Part shown: piece after piece, positions 8,857 through 16,947 of the stretch
Numbering within the stretch: position 1 is the first letter of the stretch
Layout of the letters: the number at the start of each line of letters is the position of its first letter
Assembly (NCBI GenBank): GCA_033763695.1
Contig: JANRKB010000037.1
Span: forward strand, 82,798 to 146,797
Origin: JANRKB01 sp033763695
GTDB lineage: Bacteria; Planctomycetota; Phycisphaerae; Phycisphaerales; UBA1924
Length of the DNA: 64,000 nucleotides
Direction: 5' to 3'
Translations under genes and position numbers: made by a program
The notes under the pieces: model-generated
What the model was told of the DNA's origin: nothing
The model's input: only the letters and a program-made list of their open reading frames with translations
Databases searched by the model: none

Positions 8857-9321
8857 ATGGTCAGGTCCATCATCGCCGTTGTGGTCACATACATTGGGAT
8901 GAGCGTGCTCATCATGGGCACGTTCATGGGACTGTGGATCGGCATGGGGCCCAATCGCCTGCTCGAGCCAAACAGCTTTCAGGGCACGCTCTTCCTGTGC
9001 ATCGCGGCACCTTCGATCACGGTGGTGTACGGTCTGCTCGGCGGGTGGGCGTGAACCAAGATCAGTCGCCGCAGCGGACCCGTGATGGTGCTCGCGGGCA
9101 TCGTGCTCGCGCTCGGGCTCCTGACGGCATACTTCACTCTCCAAAGGCCGTTCCCTGCGGACCCGCGCGATCCGAACATGACGATGCAGCAACTGATGGA
9201 AGTGGGCCGCGAGCCGACGTGGCTCGCGATCTTCAACCCGATCGGCGGGGCGGCAGCGGTGCTGTTCGGGGGCCTCGTCTTGGCCAGAGGCTCACGCACG
9301 CCCAGCACGGCAGAAAACTGA
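8857..9321 (+). pseudogene. Small membrane protein gene split by one in-frame TGA
   Basis: Translation starts at ATG 8857, with GAGAAGGAG 7-15 nt upstream, and gives 65 residues with two hydrophobic helices before TGA at 9052-9054. The same frame continues without another stop to 9321. It adds about 88 residues with two more membrane segments (VMVLAGIVLALGLLTAYFTL and LAIFNPIGGAAAVLFGGLVL). The continuity of frame and of membrane topology shows that both parts were one protein of about 153 residues with four helices. The TGA fits a single change from TGG (Trp) or CGA (Arg). No homologue is recognised. A downstream ATG at 9085 could let the second half be made alone, but it has no good ribosome site. 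Confidence 0.65.
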
Positions 9322-9423
9322 TCGCCGGCCCACTCTCCATTTGATCGATTGACAGGCCCGCCCCACTCTTCAAACTGGTCCTTTTCTCTTGTCGCGTTCG
9401 CGTTTCGCGGGTACAACTGCGGT

Positions 9424-10623
9424 ATGGCTCTTCACACACCCGTCGCGGTCGCTTCGCATCGTTCTCGTGCCATCGGCGTCGCTGCAGCCCTGCTGCTCGC
9501 GGGCGTGGCCCTCGCACAGGACCAACGGATCGGCACGATCGGCGACAGTCTGACGGATGAGTACGCCGAGGAGACGTACTCGTACGCGCGGAACTGGGTG
9601 CAGCAGCTTGTGACGACGCGCGGCGTCGACTGCGGGCCGACGGCGGCGCAGGCGGGGCAAGCAGGCAACACATGGGGCGAGCCGCGGCGGACGCAGTATC
9701 GCACCAACTGGGCCCGCTACGGCGCGGACGTCTCGGACGCGATCAGCCAGGGCCAGCACACCGGGCTGGCGGCACAGGCGAGCGCGGGGCAGATCGACTA
9801 TGTGATCGTCGTGATCGGCGCGAATGAGTTCTCGCCGCAGATCAGCGCGTACTTCAACATCTACAACGGGCTGTGGTCGAGCGCTCAGATCACGAGCTAT
9901 GTGAACGCCGCGCTGAACAACCTGACGACGATCGTGAACACGCTGAAGAGCGCGGGCAAGCCGATTGTGATCGCCAACGCGCCGGACTTTGGCATGGTGC
10001 CGGGCGCGTACACGAACTTCCTCTACTCGAACGCGACGCGGCGCCTGCGCGTGACGGCGGCGGTGAACCAGCTCAACGCCGGTATTCGGACGATCGCACA
10101 GAACAACGACCTTGTGCTCATCGACATGCTCGGCTTGCAGCAGGCGATTCAAGGCACGCAGAATGCGCTCAAGACTTCGCTGATCCTTGGCAATAGAACT
10201 ATCAACCTGCAGCAGAAGGACACGGCGAGCCACACGCTGCCGTACGCGGGCTTCGTCGACGACGGCGGGCACCCGCACACGACGCTGCAGGGCATCTTCG
10301 CCAACGCGATGATCGAGGCTCTGAATCTGGGCTATCACGCGGGCATGACGACGCTGAGCGAGCAGGAGATCCTGACCAACGCGGGCCTGCCCTACGGCGG
10401 GGTGGACACGCTCTTCTCGCAGATCGGCGACATCCGCCGCTTCATCACCAGTTACGCGTGCGCGGCGGACTACAACGCCGATGGGTTCCTCGACTTCACC
10501 GACTTTGATGAGTTCGTAAACCTGTTCGAAGAGGGCTCGCAGCGGGCCGACTTCAACAATGACGGGTTCCTCGACTTCACAGACTTCGACGCGTTTATTC
10601 TGGCGTTTGAGACGGGGTGCTGA
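9424..10623 (+). CDS. Secreted SGNH-family hydrolase with GC-type dockerin tag
   Basis: 399 residues from ATG 9424, the last start before the signal peptide (residues 1-32, ending ALA-Q). The SGNH/GDSL esterase signature is visible: block I GTIGDSLTDEY with Ser42 as likely nucleophile, block III VIGANEF (a variant of GxND), and block V DDGGHPH supplying Asp/His. The family hydrolyses esters of lipids or acetylated polysaccharides; the substrate here cannot be told. The last ~53 residues are the tag (CAADYNADGFLDFTDFD, then DFNNDGFLDFTDFD, final Gly-Cys). No strong Shine-Dalgarno precedes the start. The gene stands alone on the plus strand. Confidence 0.85.
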   Translation: MALHTPVAVASHRSRAIGVAAALLLAGVALAQDQRIGTIGDSLTDEYAEETYSYARNWVQQLVTTRGVDCGPTAAQAGQAGNTWGEPRRTQYRTNWARYGADVSDAISQGQHTGLAAQASAGQIDYVIVVIGANEFSPQISAYFNIYNGLWSSAQITSYVNAALNNLTTIVNTLKSAGKPIVIANAPDFGMVPGAYTNFLYSNATRRLRVTAAVNQLNAGIRTIAQNNDLVLIDMLGLQQAIQGTQNALKTSLILGNRTINLQQKDTASHTLPYAGFVDDGGHPHTTLQGIFANAMIEALNLGYHAGMTTLSEQEILTNAGLPYGGVDTLFSQIGDIRRFITSYACAADYNADGFLDFTDFDEFVNLFEEGSQRADFNNDGFLDFTDFDAFILAFETGC

Positions 10624-11045
10624 GAGCGGCTCGCGTCTGATTCGTCTTTCGAATGCACGATGATCGTGTGGCGCTCGCACCCCAACGAGGGCAACTGCCT
10701 TCGGGGGTGTGCGTTATGCGCGTTGACGCGTGAGTTGGGAGACGCTCAAAGTATTCTGAAGCGTTTTCTTGCTCGGCCGATCGAGTGAGAGTTGAATGAT
10801 CTGTCGCCGAAATGCGCGGCGGCTCGCGAGCATTGCCGGGGGGCGTACTGGGCTCTTCGGAGCAACGGCAATGTGGTGCCGATCGGTCCAAGCTGGCGTT
10901 CTGAGTTCATGCTCGCGCTGTGCTACGCGCAGGGGCGATCGGGCACACGTCACCAACCGAGGAGTTGTTCGCACGCGTGGCCGCGTGGAGCATCCCTTGT
11001 GTTCTATTCGCTTGTCCAGATGTGGACAGGCAGAAAGGGTGCACC
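10624..11045. other. Intergenic region with one hairpin, no gene seen
   Basis: No frame here has coding-type GC3 or a recognisable product. An imperfect hairpin lies at 10676-10713 (CGCACCCC ... GGTGTGCG, with an inner GAGGGC/GCCTTC stem), about 50 nt after the SGNH gene. It lacks a T-run and may mark its transcript end. The rest should hold the promoter of the gene at 11046. Confidence 0.35.
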
Positions 11046-11840
11046 ATGACTCTGAAGTTCTGCGCTGCCGTTCTTCCGTTGCTCGCCGCAGGTGCCGCGA
11101 TGGGAGGCATCACTTACACGCTCGACCAACGTGGAGCGATGGTGTCGGTGTATGTCGGCGGAATGAGTGACTGACTCGCGGCCCAACCGCCATCCTCGCT
11201 TGCGGAGTTCCACACGCTCATCAATCGCAAGGTTGAGGTGATCAACGGGACCGCGGAAGCGCAGGCGTGGCAGGATTCCTCCGTCACGCCGACCGGGATC
11301 TTCATGCACGCCGGGTCATGGGCGACAGCGACGCCCGTGGACCAATGCGCCGGCGGCATGGGTGAGGCGATGGGGATGATCAACTTCCACATCAGCGTGC
11401 CGACGACCTTCACGCTCACAGGCTTCATGAATGCGAGCGGCGATACGGAGGCTCGCGTGACGATCAAGGACGCCAGCGGAACACTGCTTGCAGGCGTTGA
11501 GAACGTCGTCGGCTGGCAGGAACTGACCGGCTCGGGCACGCTTCAGCCGGGAGACTACTTCTTCACCGCCGCAGGAAACTCGTTCGTCTCGTCCTGCCCG
11601 TCGAGGCCCGGCCCGAAGGCCGCGAGCTCGAACGTGACATACATCGCGGCGTTGAGCTTTGCCGAACTGCCGCAGTGCCCGGCGGACTTCAACGGCGATA
11701 CGTTCCTGGACTTCACCGACTTTGACGACTTCGTCGCCGCGTTTGAGGCGGGGCTGGCCTCATCCGACTTCAATGGTGACGGTTTCCTCGATTTCACCGA
11801 CTTCGATGATTTCGTCGTCGCCCTCGAGGCAGGGTGCTAA
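11046..11840 (+). pseudogene. Secreted GC-type dockerin protein gene split by one in-frame TGA
   Basis: ATG 11046 starts a clear signal peptide (MTLKFCAAVLPLLAAGAAMG), then about 22 residues, then TGA at 11172-11174. The same frame is open from there to 11840. It encodes about 220 more residues: a beta-type domain (TFTLTGFMNASGDTEARV, then GDYFFTAAG) and a full tag (CPADFNGDTFLDFTDFD, then DFNGDGFLDFTDFD, final Gly-Cys). Without readthrough the tag domain would lack an export signal, so the TGA breaks the protein in a meaningful place. The codon fits TGG or CGA before a single change. The first in-frame ATG after the stop (11238) has no ribosome site and no signal peptide. Domain function is unknown. 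Confidence 0.7.
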
Positions 11841-11874
11841 ACCGCCATCGGCGCGCCAGAGGTCCATTGACAAC

Positions 11875-11904
11875 GCCATCTCCCCGCGAAGGCGGGGAGA
11901 CGGC
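11875..11904. terminator. Hairpin between convergent genes, probable bidirectional terminator
   Basis: TCTCCCCGC (11879-11887), loop GAAG, GCGGGGAGA (11892-11900), extended by GCC/GGC across one mismatch. It lies 34 nt after the plus-strand tagged gene and 45 nt before the end of the minus-strand mutase gene. Plus-side tail is ATTTCG only, so termination strength is uncertain. Confidence 0.6.
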
Positions 11905-11949
11905 ATTTCGCAGACGTGCGTGGTCATCACGTGAAGTGGGCCGCGTGCG

Positions 11950-13767
11950 TTACCACTCGGGGCCGCCGCTGTAGCGCCCGTAGATGTCGGCCATGGCCTG
12001 GACCATTTCGCCCATGGTGCAGTTGGCGAGTGCGCCGTCGACGAGCGCGGGCATGACGTTGTGCTTGTTGAGGCCCATCTGCTCAGCCTGCGGGTCGCCG
12101 TCGCGGCACGCGATGCGGATGCGCTGCAGAGCGGCGGCAACGGCCTTGGCATCACGCCGTGCCTTGAACGCTTTGAGACGCTCGCACTGGTCCGTCTCGA
12201 CCTGGTGGCTGATCTGGAGGATGTCGATCGGTCGCGTCTCGTTGTTTTCAACGTAGGCGTTCACGCCGACGATGATGCGATCGCCAGCTTCGCACTCTTC
12301 GCTGAAGCGATACGAGGCTTCGGCGATCTGGCGGCGGAAGTAGCCGCGGTTGATGCCGGAGATGACGGACTTGCCAAACGTGCGGCGTGACTGATACGCG
12401 GCGTGATTGACGAGCGGCTCAGCGGGGGCGTCGGCGGCGGTGCGGGTGCGCTGGGCCTTCCAGTCGGCGTACTCGCCCATCGCGTCGATCTCGTGGATGT
12501 AGTTCAGAGCCTCACGCTCCATCGTGTCAGTGAGCTGCTCGATGAACCAAGAGCCGCCCAGCGGATCGGTAACGCGCGTGACGCCGGTCTCGTGGGCGAG
12601 GATCTGCTGGGTGCGCAGCGCGACCGTCACGGCCTGCTCCGTCGGCAGGCCGAGCGTCTCGTCCATGCTGTCGGTGTGCAGGCTCTGGCAGCCGCCGAGC
12701 ACCGCAGCCATCGCTTGGTAAGCGACACGCACGATGTTGTTCAGCGGCTGTTGCTCCGTGAGGCTGCACCCCGCGGTCTGCACGTGGGTCTTCATGTACC
12801 ACGAGCGCTCGTTCTTCGCGCCGTAGCGTTCCTTCATGACGCGGGCCCAAATGCGGCGGGCGGCGCGGAGCTTGCAGAGTTCTTCGAAGAACTCGTTGTG
12901 GCTGTTGAAGAAGAACGAGAGACGCGGCGCGAAGGAGTCGATGTCGAGGCCGCGTTCGACGCAGGCTTCGACATATTCCATGCCGTCGCGGAGGGTGAAG
13001 GCGAGTTCCTGGGTGGCGGTGCTGCCGGCTTCGCGGATGTGGTAGCCGCTGATGGAGACGGAGTTCCACTTGGGGACGAACTTGCTCTGGAACTCAATGG
13101 TGTCGACGACGAGTTTGACGCTGGGCTCGGGCGGATAGATGAACTCGTTCTGGCTGTGGAACTCTTTGAGAATGTCGTTCTGCAGCGTGCCGCCGAGCGA
13201 GTTCCAACTGATGTTGCGCTGCTTGGCCATGGCGAGGTACATGGCCCAGATGACACAGGCCGGGCCGTTGATCGTCTGCGACACGGTCACCTGGTCGACG
13301 GGAATGTCGGCGTAGAGACGGTGCATGTCCTCGATGGTGTCGATGGCGACGCCGCAGCGGCCGACCTCGCCGACGGAGAGTTCATCGTCGCTGTCGCGGC
13401 CCATGAGTGTGGGCAGATCGAAGGCGGTGGAGAGGCCGGTGTTGGCGCTGGTGCCCTTGGCGGCGTTGAGCAGGTACTTGAAGCGCTGGTTGGTGTCGTC
13501 CGCGCTGCCAAAGCCGGCGAACTGACGCATGGTCCACAGGCGGGTGCGATAGCCCTGCGGGAAGAGGCCGCGGGTGAAGGGATACTGACCCGGCTCGGCG
13601 ATGTCGCGCGGGATGTTCTTGAGCGACTGGCTCGGAGCGCCGGGTGAATAGGCGGGGTCGAGCACAAGCCCGGAGATGGTCACGGCCTGGGGGTCGATCG
13701 CGGGTGCGACGGACTTCCCGGAGGCGGGCGCGGTCGTGGCGTTGCCGGGCGAGTGGATCGTGGTCAT
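11950..13767 (-). CDS. Acyl-CoA mutase (methylmalonyl-CoA mutase family) large subunit without B12-binding domain
   Basis: 605 residues forming the substrate-binding TIM barrel of coenzyme-B12 acyl-CoA mutases, which move a carbonyl-CoA group between carbons. Seen: YPFTRGLFPQGYRTRLWTMR (62-81), FDLPTLMGRDSDD (116-128), TLQNDILKEF (194-203), SISGYHIREAG and SLHTDSMDETLGLPT. The C-terminal DxHxxG cobalamin domain is absent, so a separate small subunit is needed; none is in this window. At the site of Arg207 of P. shermanii MCM, which binds the malonyl carboxylate, this protein has Gln206, as isobutyryl-CoA and 2-hydroxyisobutyryl-CoA mutases do, while Tyr73 keeps the MCM-type Tyr89. The substrate is therefore probably not methylmalonyl-CoA. 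Confidence 0.88.
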   Translation of the reverse strand: MTTIHSPGNATTAPASGKSVAPAIDPQAVTISGLVLDPAYSPGAPSQSLKNIPRDIAEPGQYPFTRGLFPQGYRTRLWTMRQFAGFGSADDTNQRFKYLLNAAKGTSANTGLSTAFDLPTLMGRDSDDELSVGEVGRCGVAIDTIEDMHRLYADIPVDQVTVSQTINGPACVIWAMYLAMAKQRNISWNSLGGTLQNDILKEFHSQNEFIYPPEPSVKLVVDTIEFQSKFVPKWNSVSISGYHIREAGSTATQELAFTLRDGMEYVEACVERGLDIDSFAPRLSFFFNSHNEFFEELCKLRAARRIWARVMKERYGAKNERSWYMKTHVQTAGCSLTEQQPLNNIVRVAYQAMAAVLGGCQSLHTDSMDETLGLPTEQAVTVALRTQQILAHETGVTRVTDPLGGSWFIEQLTDTMEREALNYIHEIDAMGEYADWKAQRTRTAADAPAEPLVNHAAYQSRRTFGKSVISGINRGYFRRQIAEASYRFSEECEAGDRIIVGVNAYVENNETRPIDILQISHQVETDQCERLKAFKARRDAKAVAAALQRIRIACRDGDPQAEQMGLNKHNVMPALVDGALANCTMGEMVQAMADIYGRYSGGPEW

Positions 13768-13861
13768 GGGGCAAGTTTACGCGAAAACCCGACAAAAACC
13801 AAAGACTGCCGAACAGGCGTCGGTTGAGCAACTCCCGCGTCGGCGCGTCGCGCTCGAACCG

Positions 13862-15847
13862 TCAATCCTGACCCGCGACGATGTCGAGCCCAGCAACGGG
13901 CTGGCCGTTCTGCGGCGGGGTGGCGACGCCGCCGTTGTCGATGCCGTCGAAGCCGACGCTGTAGAGCGTGTAGGAGTCGCCCTCTGCGCGATAGAGCAGG
14001 GGCTTGCCGCTCCACGGATCTGCGGGGATCTGGGGCAGCAGCGGACCAAGCTCGGCGAGCGACGCCGGATAGCGCCCAGTCGCGGCGTGATGACGAGCGA
14101 GCGCCGCGGCGACAGTGACGAAGCGGCGACGAAGCTCAAGGCGATCCTGCGGCGATTCGCCGGTGACTGTCACTCCAGACCAAGGGCTTCCAAAGAGCCA
14201 GATGCTGACGCCGCGCGCGATCGGACGAAGCCGCGATTGATCGAAAGACAACTCCGGGAGCGTGTCTCGCTGATACGGCTCTCGTTCCTGGCGGGCAGCA
14301 GCGACACGGAAGAGCGCATCGATGTCTCCAAGATTGTCGTCGAGCGTGCCGAGCCAGAACGGGACTTTGCCTCCGGGATAGGCCCATGCAAAGTCATTGC
14401 GGAGCCCCGGCGACCAGCCGCCGAGGCGGATCGCCGACGGATTCGAGAAGTATCCCGCGACTTGATCACGGAAGCTCAGTTGTGTGCCGCGAAACGCGAG
14501 CTCGGGCGGCAGGTCACGCCACTGCCGTGCGATCATCGCATCGACACCGTCGGCGATCGCGGTGCTGGGGCGATCGCGCATGCTTGACAACAGCGCATCG
14601 AGCGAGATGACCTGGGCGAGGCGAATCTGAGTCTCATCGAACATGTCCGCCTTCACACGTGCCGCGCGAGCCACCGCAAAGAGAGACTCTGTGCTTTCGA
14701 CGAGCACCGTGTCGTCCTTGCGCTCTGCGGCGACCGAGGCTCTTGCGAGCTCAAGCTGCCACGCCCCGCCGAGCTGGGCCCAACTAAAGCTCGCAATTCC
14801 CAACACGCTTGGGTCTTGCGGCACAACCGAACGCAGTCGCGGAGATCGCTTCAACTCATCAAGCATGTCGAAGAGACCCGCAGTCCTTGACGCCGAGATC
14901 CATTGCGACTCAAGGCTTCGTCGCGTTTCATCAATGGTGAGAAAGTCGGGGTCTGTCGGCAACGAATTGCGACGTGGCCTGGGGCTCCGCCATCGGCCGT
15001 CGATCTGCTCTTCCTTGCCGCTGGGCAAGGTGATCGTCTTGAGAAACACAGAGTCATCGATCGTCTTGCTCGCGTCGCTGAAGCGCTTGACCCACTCTTC
15101 GACGACGAGTGTCGGTCCTAGGGGATCGAACGCGAGAACGGCGTCGGCGAGCGACTGCACGTCGCGAGGTGTCGATATCTGCGATGTGGCAGCGCTGGCC
15201 TGACGCTGAATGAAGTACTCCCACACGCCAAGCACGCTTGCGGGCAAAACACCAAAGACCAGAAAGACGCCGAGGGCGGCACGACGCGTGCGACGCCACG
15301 CCTGCGGCGACATGATCCAAGACTTGACCAGATCCTCGGCGACGGAGCGACGCATGAGCGTTGTATCGCCGGCGACGAGCGCGGCGAGCGAAGCGTCAAC
15401 GCGGGTTCGTGTGCCGCATTCGGGACAGACGACGGCATTGTGTTCATCCAGTCGGAGGCCAAGGAGGCGATAGTCGCATCGCGTACAGACGCTGTGCGCA
15501 CGCAGGATGCGTCGGATGCGAATGCGAAGCAGCACATCGCGGAACAGCAGCAGAGTGATCGGCGAGAGTACGAAAAGCGCAAACGCGGTAAAGCCGACGA
15601 TGTCGCCCTGATCTCGCGCGACTTGGGGAGTAAGGACGCTTGGCCCCAGGGCCTTGAGGAACAACGCGAGCGCGAGCGTCGGCAGCAGCCAGCCCAGCCC
15701 GAGCGCAAGCAGGACCATCGCAACGCCGCGTGCAACGCGAGCAAACCGGCCGCCCCGCGCGGCTTGGACGAACCGGTCGCATTGCTCGTCGCTGAAGCGA
15801 TCAAGTTCAGGAAAGGCTCGATGAATCTTGCGGGTGACGAGGCGCAT
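13862..15847 (-). CDS. Membrane protein with zinc ribbon and GspG-like C-terminal tail, function unknown
   Basis: 661 residues. Two membrane helices lie at about 36-60 and 85-115. A CxxC...CxxC zinc-ribbon-like stretch follows at about 142-170 (CTRCDYRLLGLRLDE, then CPECG), then a third helix near 210-230. The long central region is helical and unrecognised. The last ~70 residues (TGRYPASLAELGPLLP, DPWSGKPLLYR, YTLYSVGFDGIDNGG) match the C-terminal pattern of type II secretion pseudopilin GspG and similar planctomycete proteins. This points to an envelope protein rather than a true pilin, as no N-terminal prepilin motif is present. GGAG lies about 11-14 nt before the ATG. It lies back to back with the divergent thiL gene. 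Confidence 0.65.
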   Translation of the reverse strand: MRLVTRKIHRAFPELDRFSDEQCDRFVQAARGGRFARVARGVAMVLLALGLGWLLPTLALALFLKALGPSVLTPQVARDQGDIVGFTAFALFVLSPITLLLFRDVLLRIRIRRILRAHSVCTRCDYRLLGLRLDEHNAVVCPECGTRTRVDASLAALVAGDTTLMRRSVAEDLVKSWIMSPQAWRRTRRAALGVFLVFGVLPASVLGVWEYFIQRQASAATSQISTPRDVQSLADAVLAFDPLGPTLVVEEWVKRFSDASKTIDDSVFLKTITLPSGKEEQIDGRWRSPRPRRNSLPTDPDFLTIDETRRSLESQWISASRTAGLFDMLDELKRSPRLRSVVPQDPSVLGIASFSWAQLGGAWQLELARASVAAERKDDTVLVESTESLFAVARAARVKADMFDETQIRLAQVISLDALLSSMRDRPSTAIADGVDAMIARQWRDLPPELAFRGTQLSFRDQVAGYFSNPSAIRLGGWSPGLRNDFAWAYPGGKVPFWLGTLDDNLGDIDALFRVAAARQEREPYQRDTLPELSFDQSRLRPIARGVSIWLFGSPWSGVTVTGESPQDRLELRRRFVTVAAALARHHAATGRYPASLAELGPLLPQIPADPWSGKPLLYRAEGDSYTLYSVGFDGIDNGGVATPPQNGQPVAGLDIVAGQD

Positions 15848-16011
15848 GACACGTCTACTCCGAGGGCGGTGCAGAAGCAGATACCAGTGTTGGCCGCCGC
15901 CGGTTGCGGGAAGTGCTTCGGCGGGGCCATTTCCTCGCGAGATCGTCCGCTCCGGCGTTGGCCGAGTTCTGCCCTCTGCCAGCCCCGTAAACTGATGGCG
16001 TTCAAGTTCCT

Positions 16012-16932
16012 ATGCGCGAATCAGAGCTGCTCCATCACATCGCCCAGCAGGCCGCCGACACGGCGGTCGCGTGGCCGGTCGTCTTGATCGGCCCCGGCGA
16101 TGACTGCGCGCATGTTCGCGCGGCACCCGATGGAACACTCCTCACCGTTGATCAGGTGATCGAAGGACGCCATTTCGTCGGGCCGCTGCGCGATCGGGCC
16201 ACGTCGATCGATCTGGTCGCGCGCAAAGCGATTGCTCGCAGCGTCTCGGACATCGCGGCCATGGCGGGCACACCCAGTTGGGCGTTGGCGACCGCGGCAT
16301 TGCCGAGCGAGTGGCCGCAGGAACTCGCGACCGAGCTCTTTGATCGCATGCATCACTGGGCACGCATGCTCGGCTGTCCGCTCGTCGGCGGCGACATCGC
16401 CGCGACACCAGCGGGTACGCCCGTGGTGCTCACAACCACGATCGGCGGCACGCCTCATCCAACACGCGGCCCGGTGCGGCGGAGCACCGCGAGCGTCGGC
16501 GACCACATCTGGGTCACGGGGGGGTTGGGCGGTTCATTTGCGAGCGGACGTCACTTGACATTTGAGCCACGCGTGCGGGAAGCAACGTCGCTTGCACATC
16601 TGCTTGGCGAGCGTCTGCACGCGATGATCGATCTCTCCGATGGCCTCGGACGCGACGCGGCACGCGTGGGCGCGGCATCGGGCGTCGTGCTGCGCATCGA
16701 TGGCCCGCGCGTACCACTGCATGACGACGCGCACTCGCCCCACGAAGGCGAGGACTACGAACTGCTGTTCACCGCTGCCGCCGACGCCGCGCTGCCGGCT
16801 CACATTGCGGGCACCACGCTCACGCGTATCGGCGTCGTGACGCCTGCGACACAGGGCCGCGCGGGCTGCGTCGTCGTTCTCGCCGACGGCACGGCACAGG
16901 ACGGGGCCGACCTGGGCTGGGATCACACCTAG
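16012..16932 (+). CDS. thiL: Thiamine-monophosphate kinase
   Basis: 306 residues. ThiL phosphorylates thiamine monophosphate to the cofactor thiamine diphosphate with ATP in the cytosol. Family marks: GPGDDCAHV near the N-terminus (metal/ATP site), DLVARKAIARSVSDIAAMAG, GGDIAATPAG, WVTGGLGGS, MIDLSDGLGRDAARV and HEGEDYELLF. Length is in the normal 300-340 range. It ends 15 nt from the convergent subtilase gene. No other thiamine genes are nearby. Confidence 0.93.
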   Translation: MRESELLHHIAQQAADTAVAWPVVLIGPGDDCAHVRAAPDGTLLTVDQVIEGRHFVGPLRDRATSIDLVARKAIARSVSDIAAMAGTPSWALATAALPSEWPQELATELFDRMHHWARMLGCPLVGGDIAATPAGTPVVLTTTIGGTPHPTRGPVRRSTASVGDHIWVTGGLGGSFASGRHLTFEPRVREATSLAHLLGERLHAMIDLSDGLGRDAARVGAASGVVLRIDGPRVPLHDDAHSPHEGEDYELLFTAAADAALPAHIAGTTLTRIGVVTPATQGRAGCVVVLADGTAQDGADLGWDHT

Positions 16933-16947
16933 GCGCGCGACGAAGCT

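Noticed and set aside
9370..10680. 436-codon open frame antisense to the SGNH hydrolase
   Set aside because: Sense strand has signal peptide, SGNH blocks and tag; antisense has no start context.
9052..11174. Selenocysteine or UGA-to-Trp recoding at the two in-frame TGA codons
   Set aside because: No SECIS-like stem-loop was seen just downstream, the proteins are not known redox enzymes, and TGA ends many genes in the window.
12403..13647. 414-codon open frame antisense to the acyl-CoA mutase gene
   Set aside because: Shadow frame; product has only Val/Asp/Glu/Leu/Gly runs and no motif, while the minus strand matches the mutase family.
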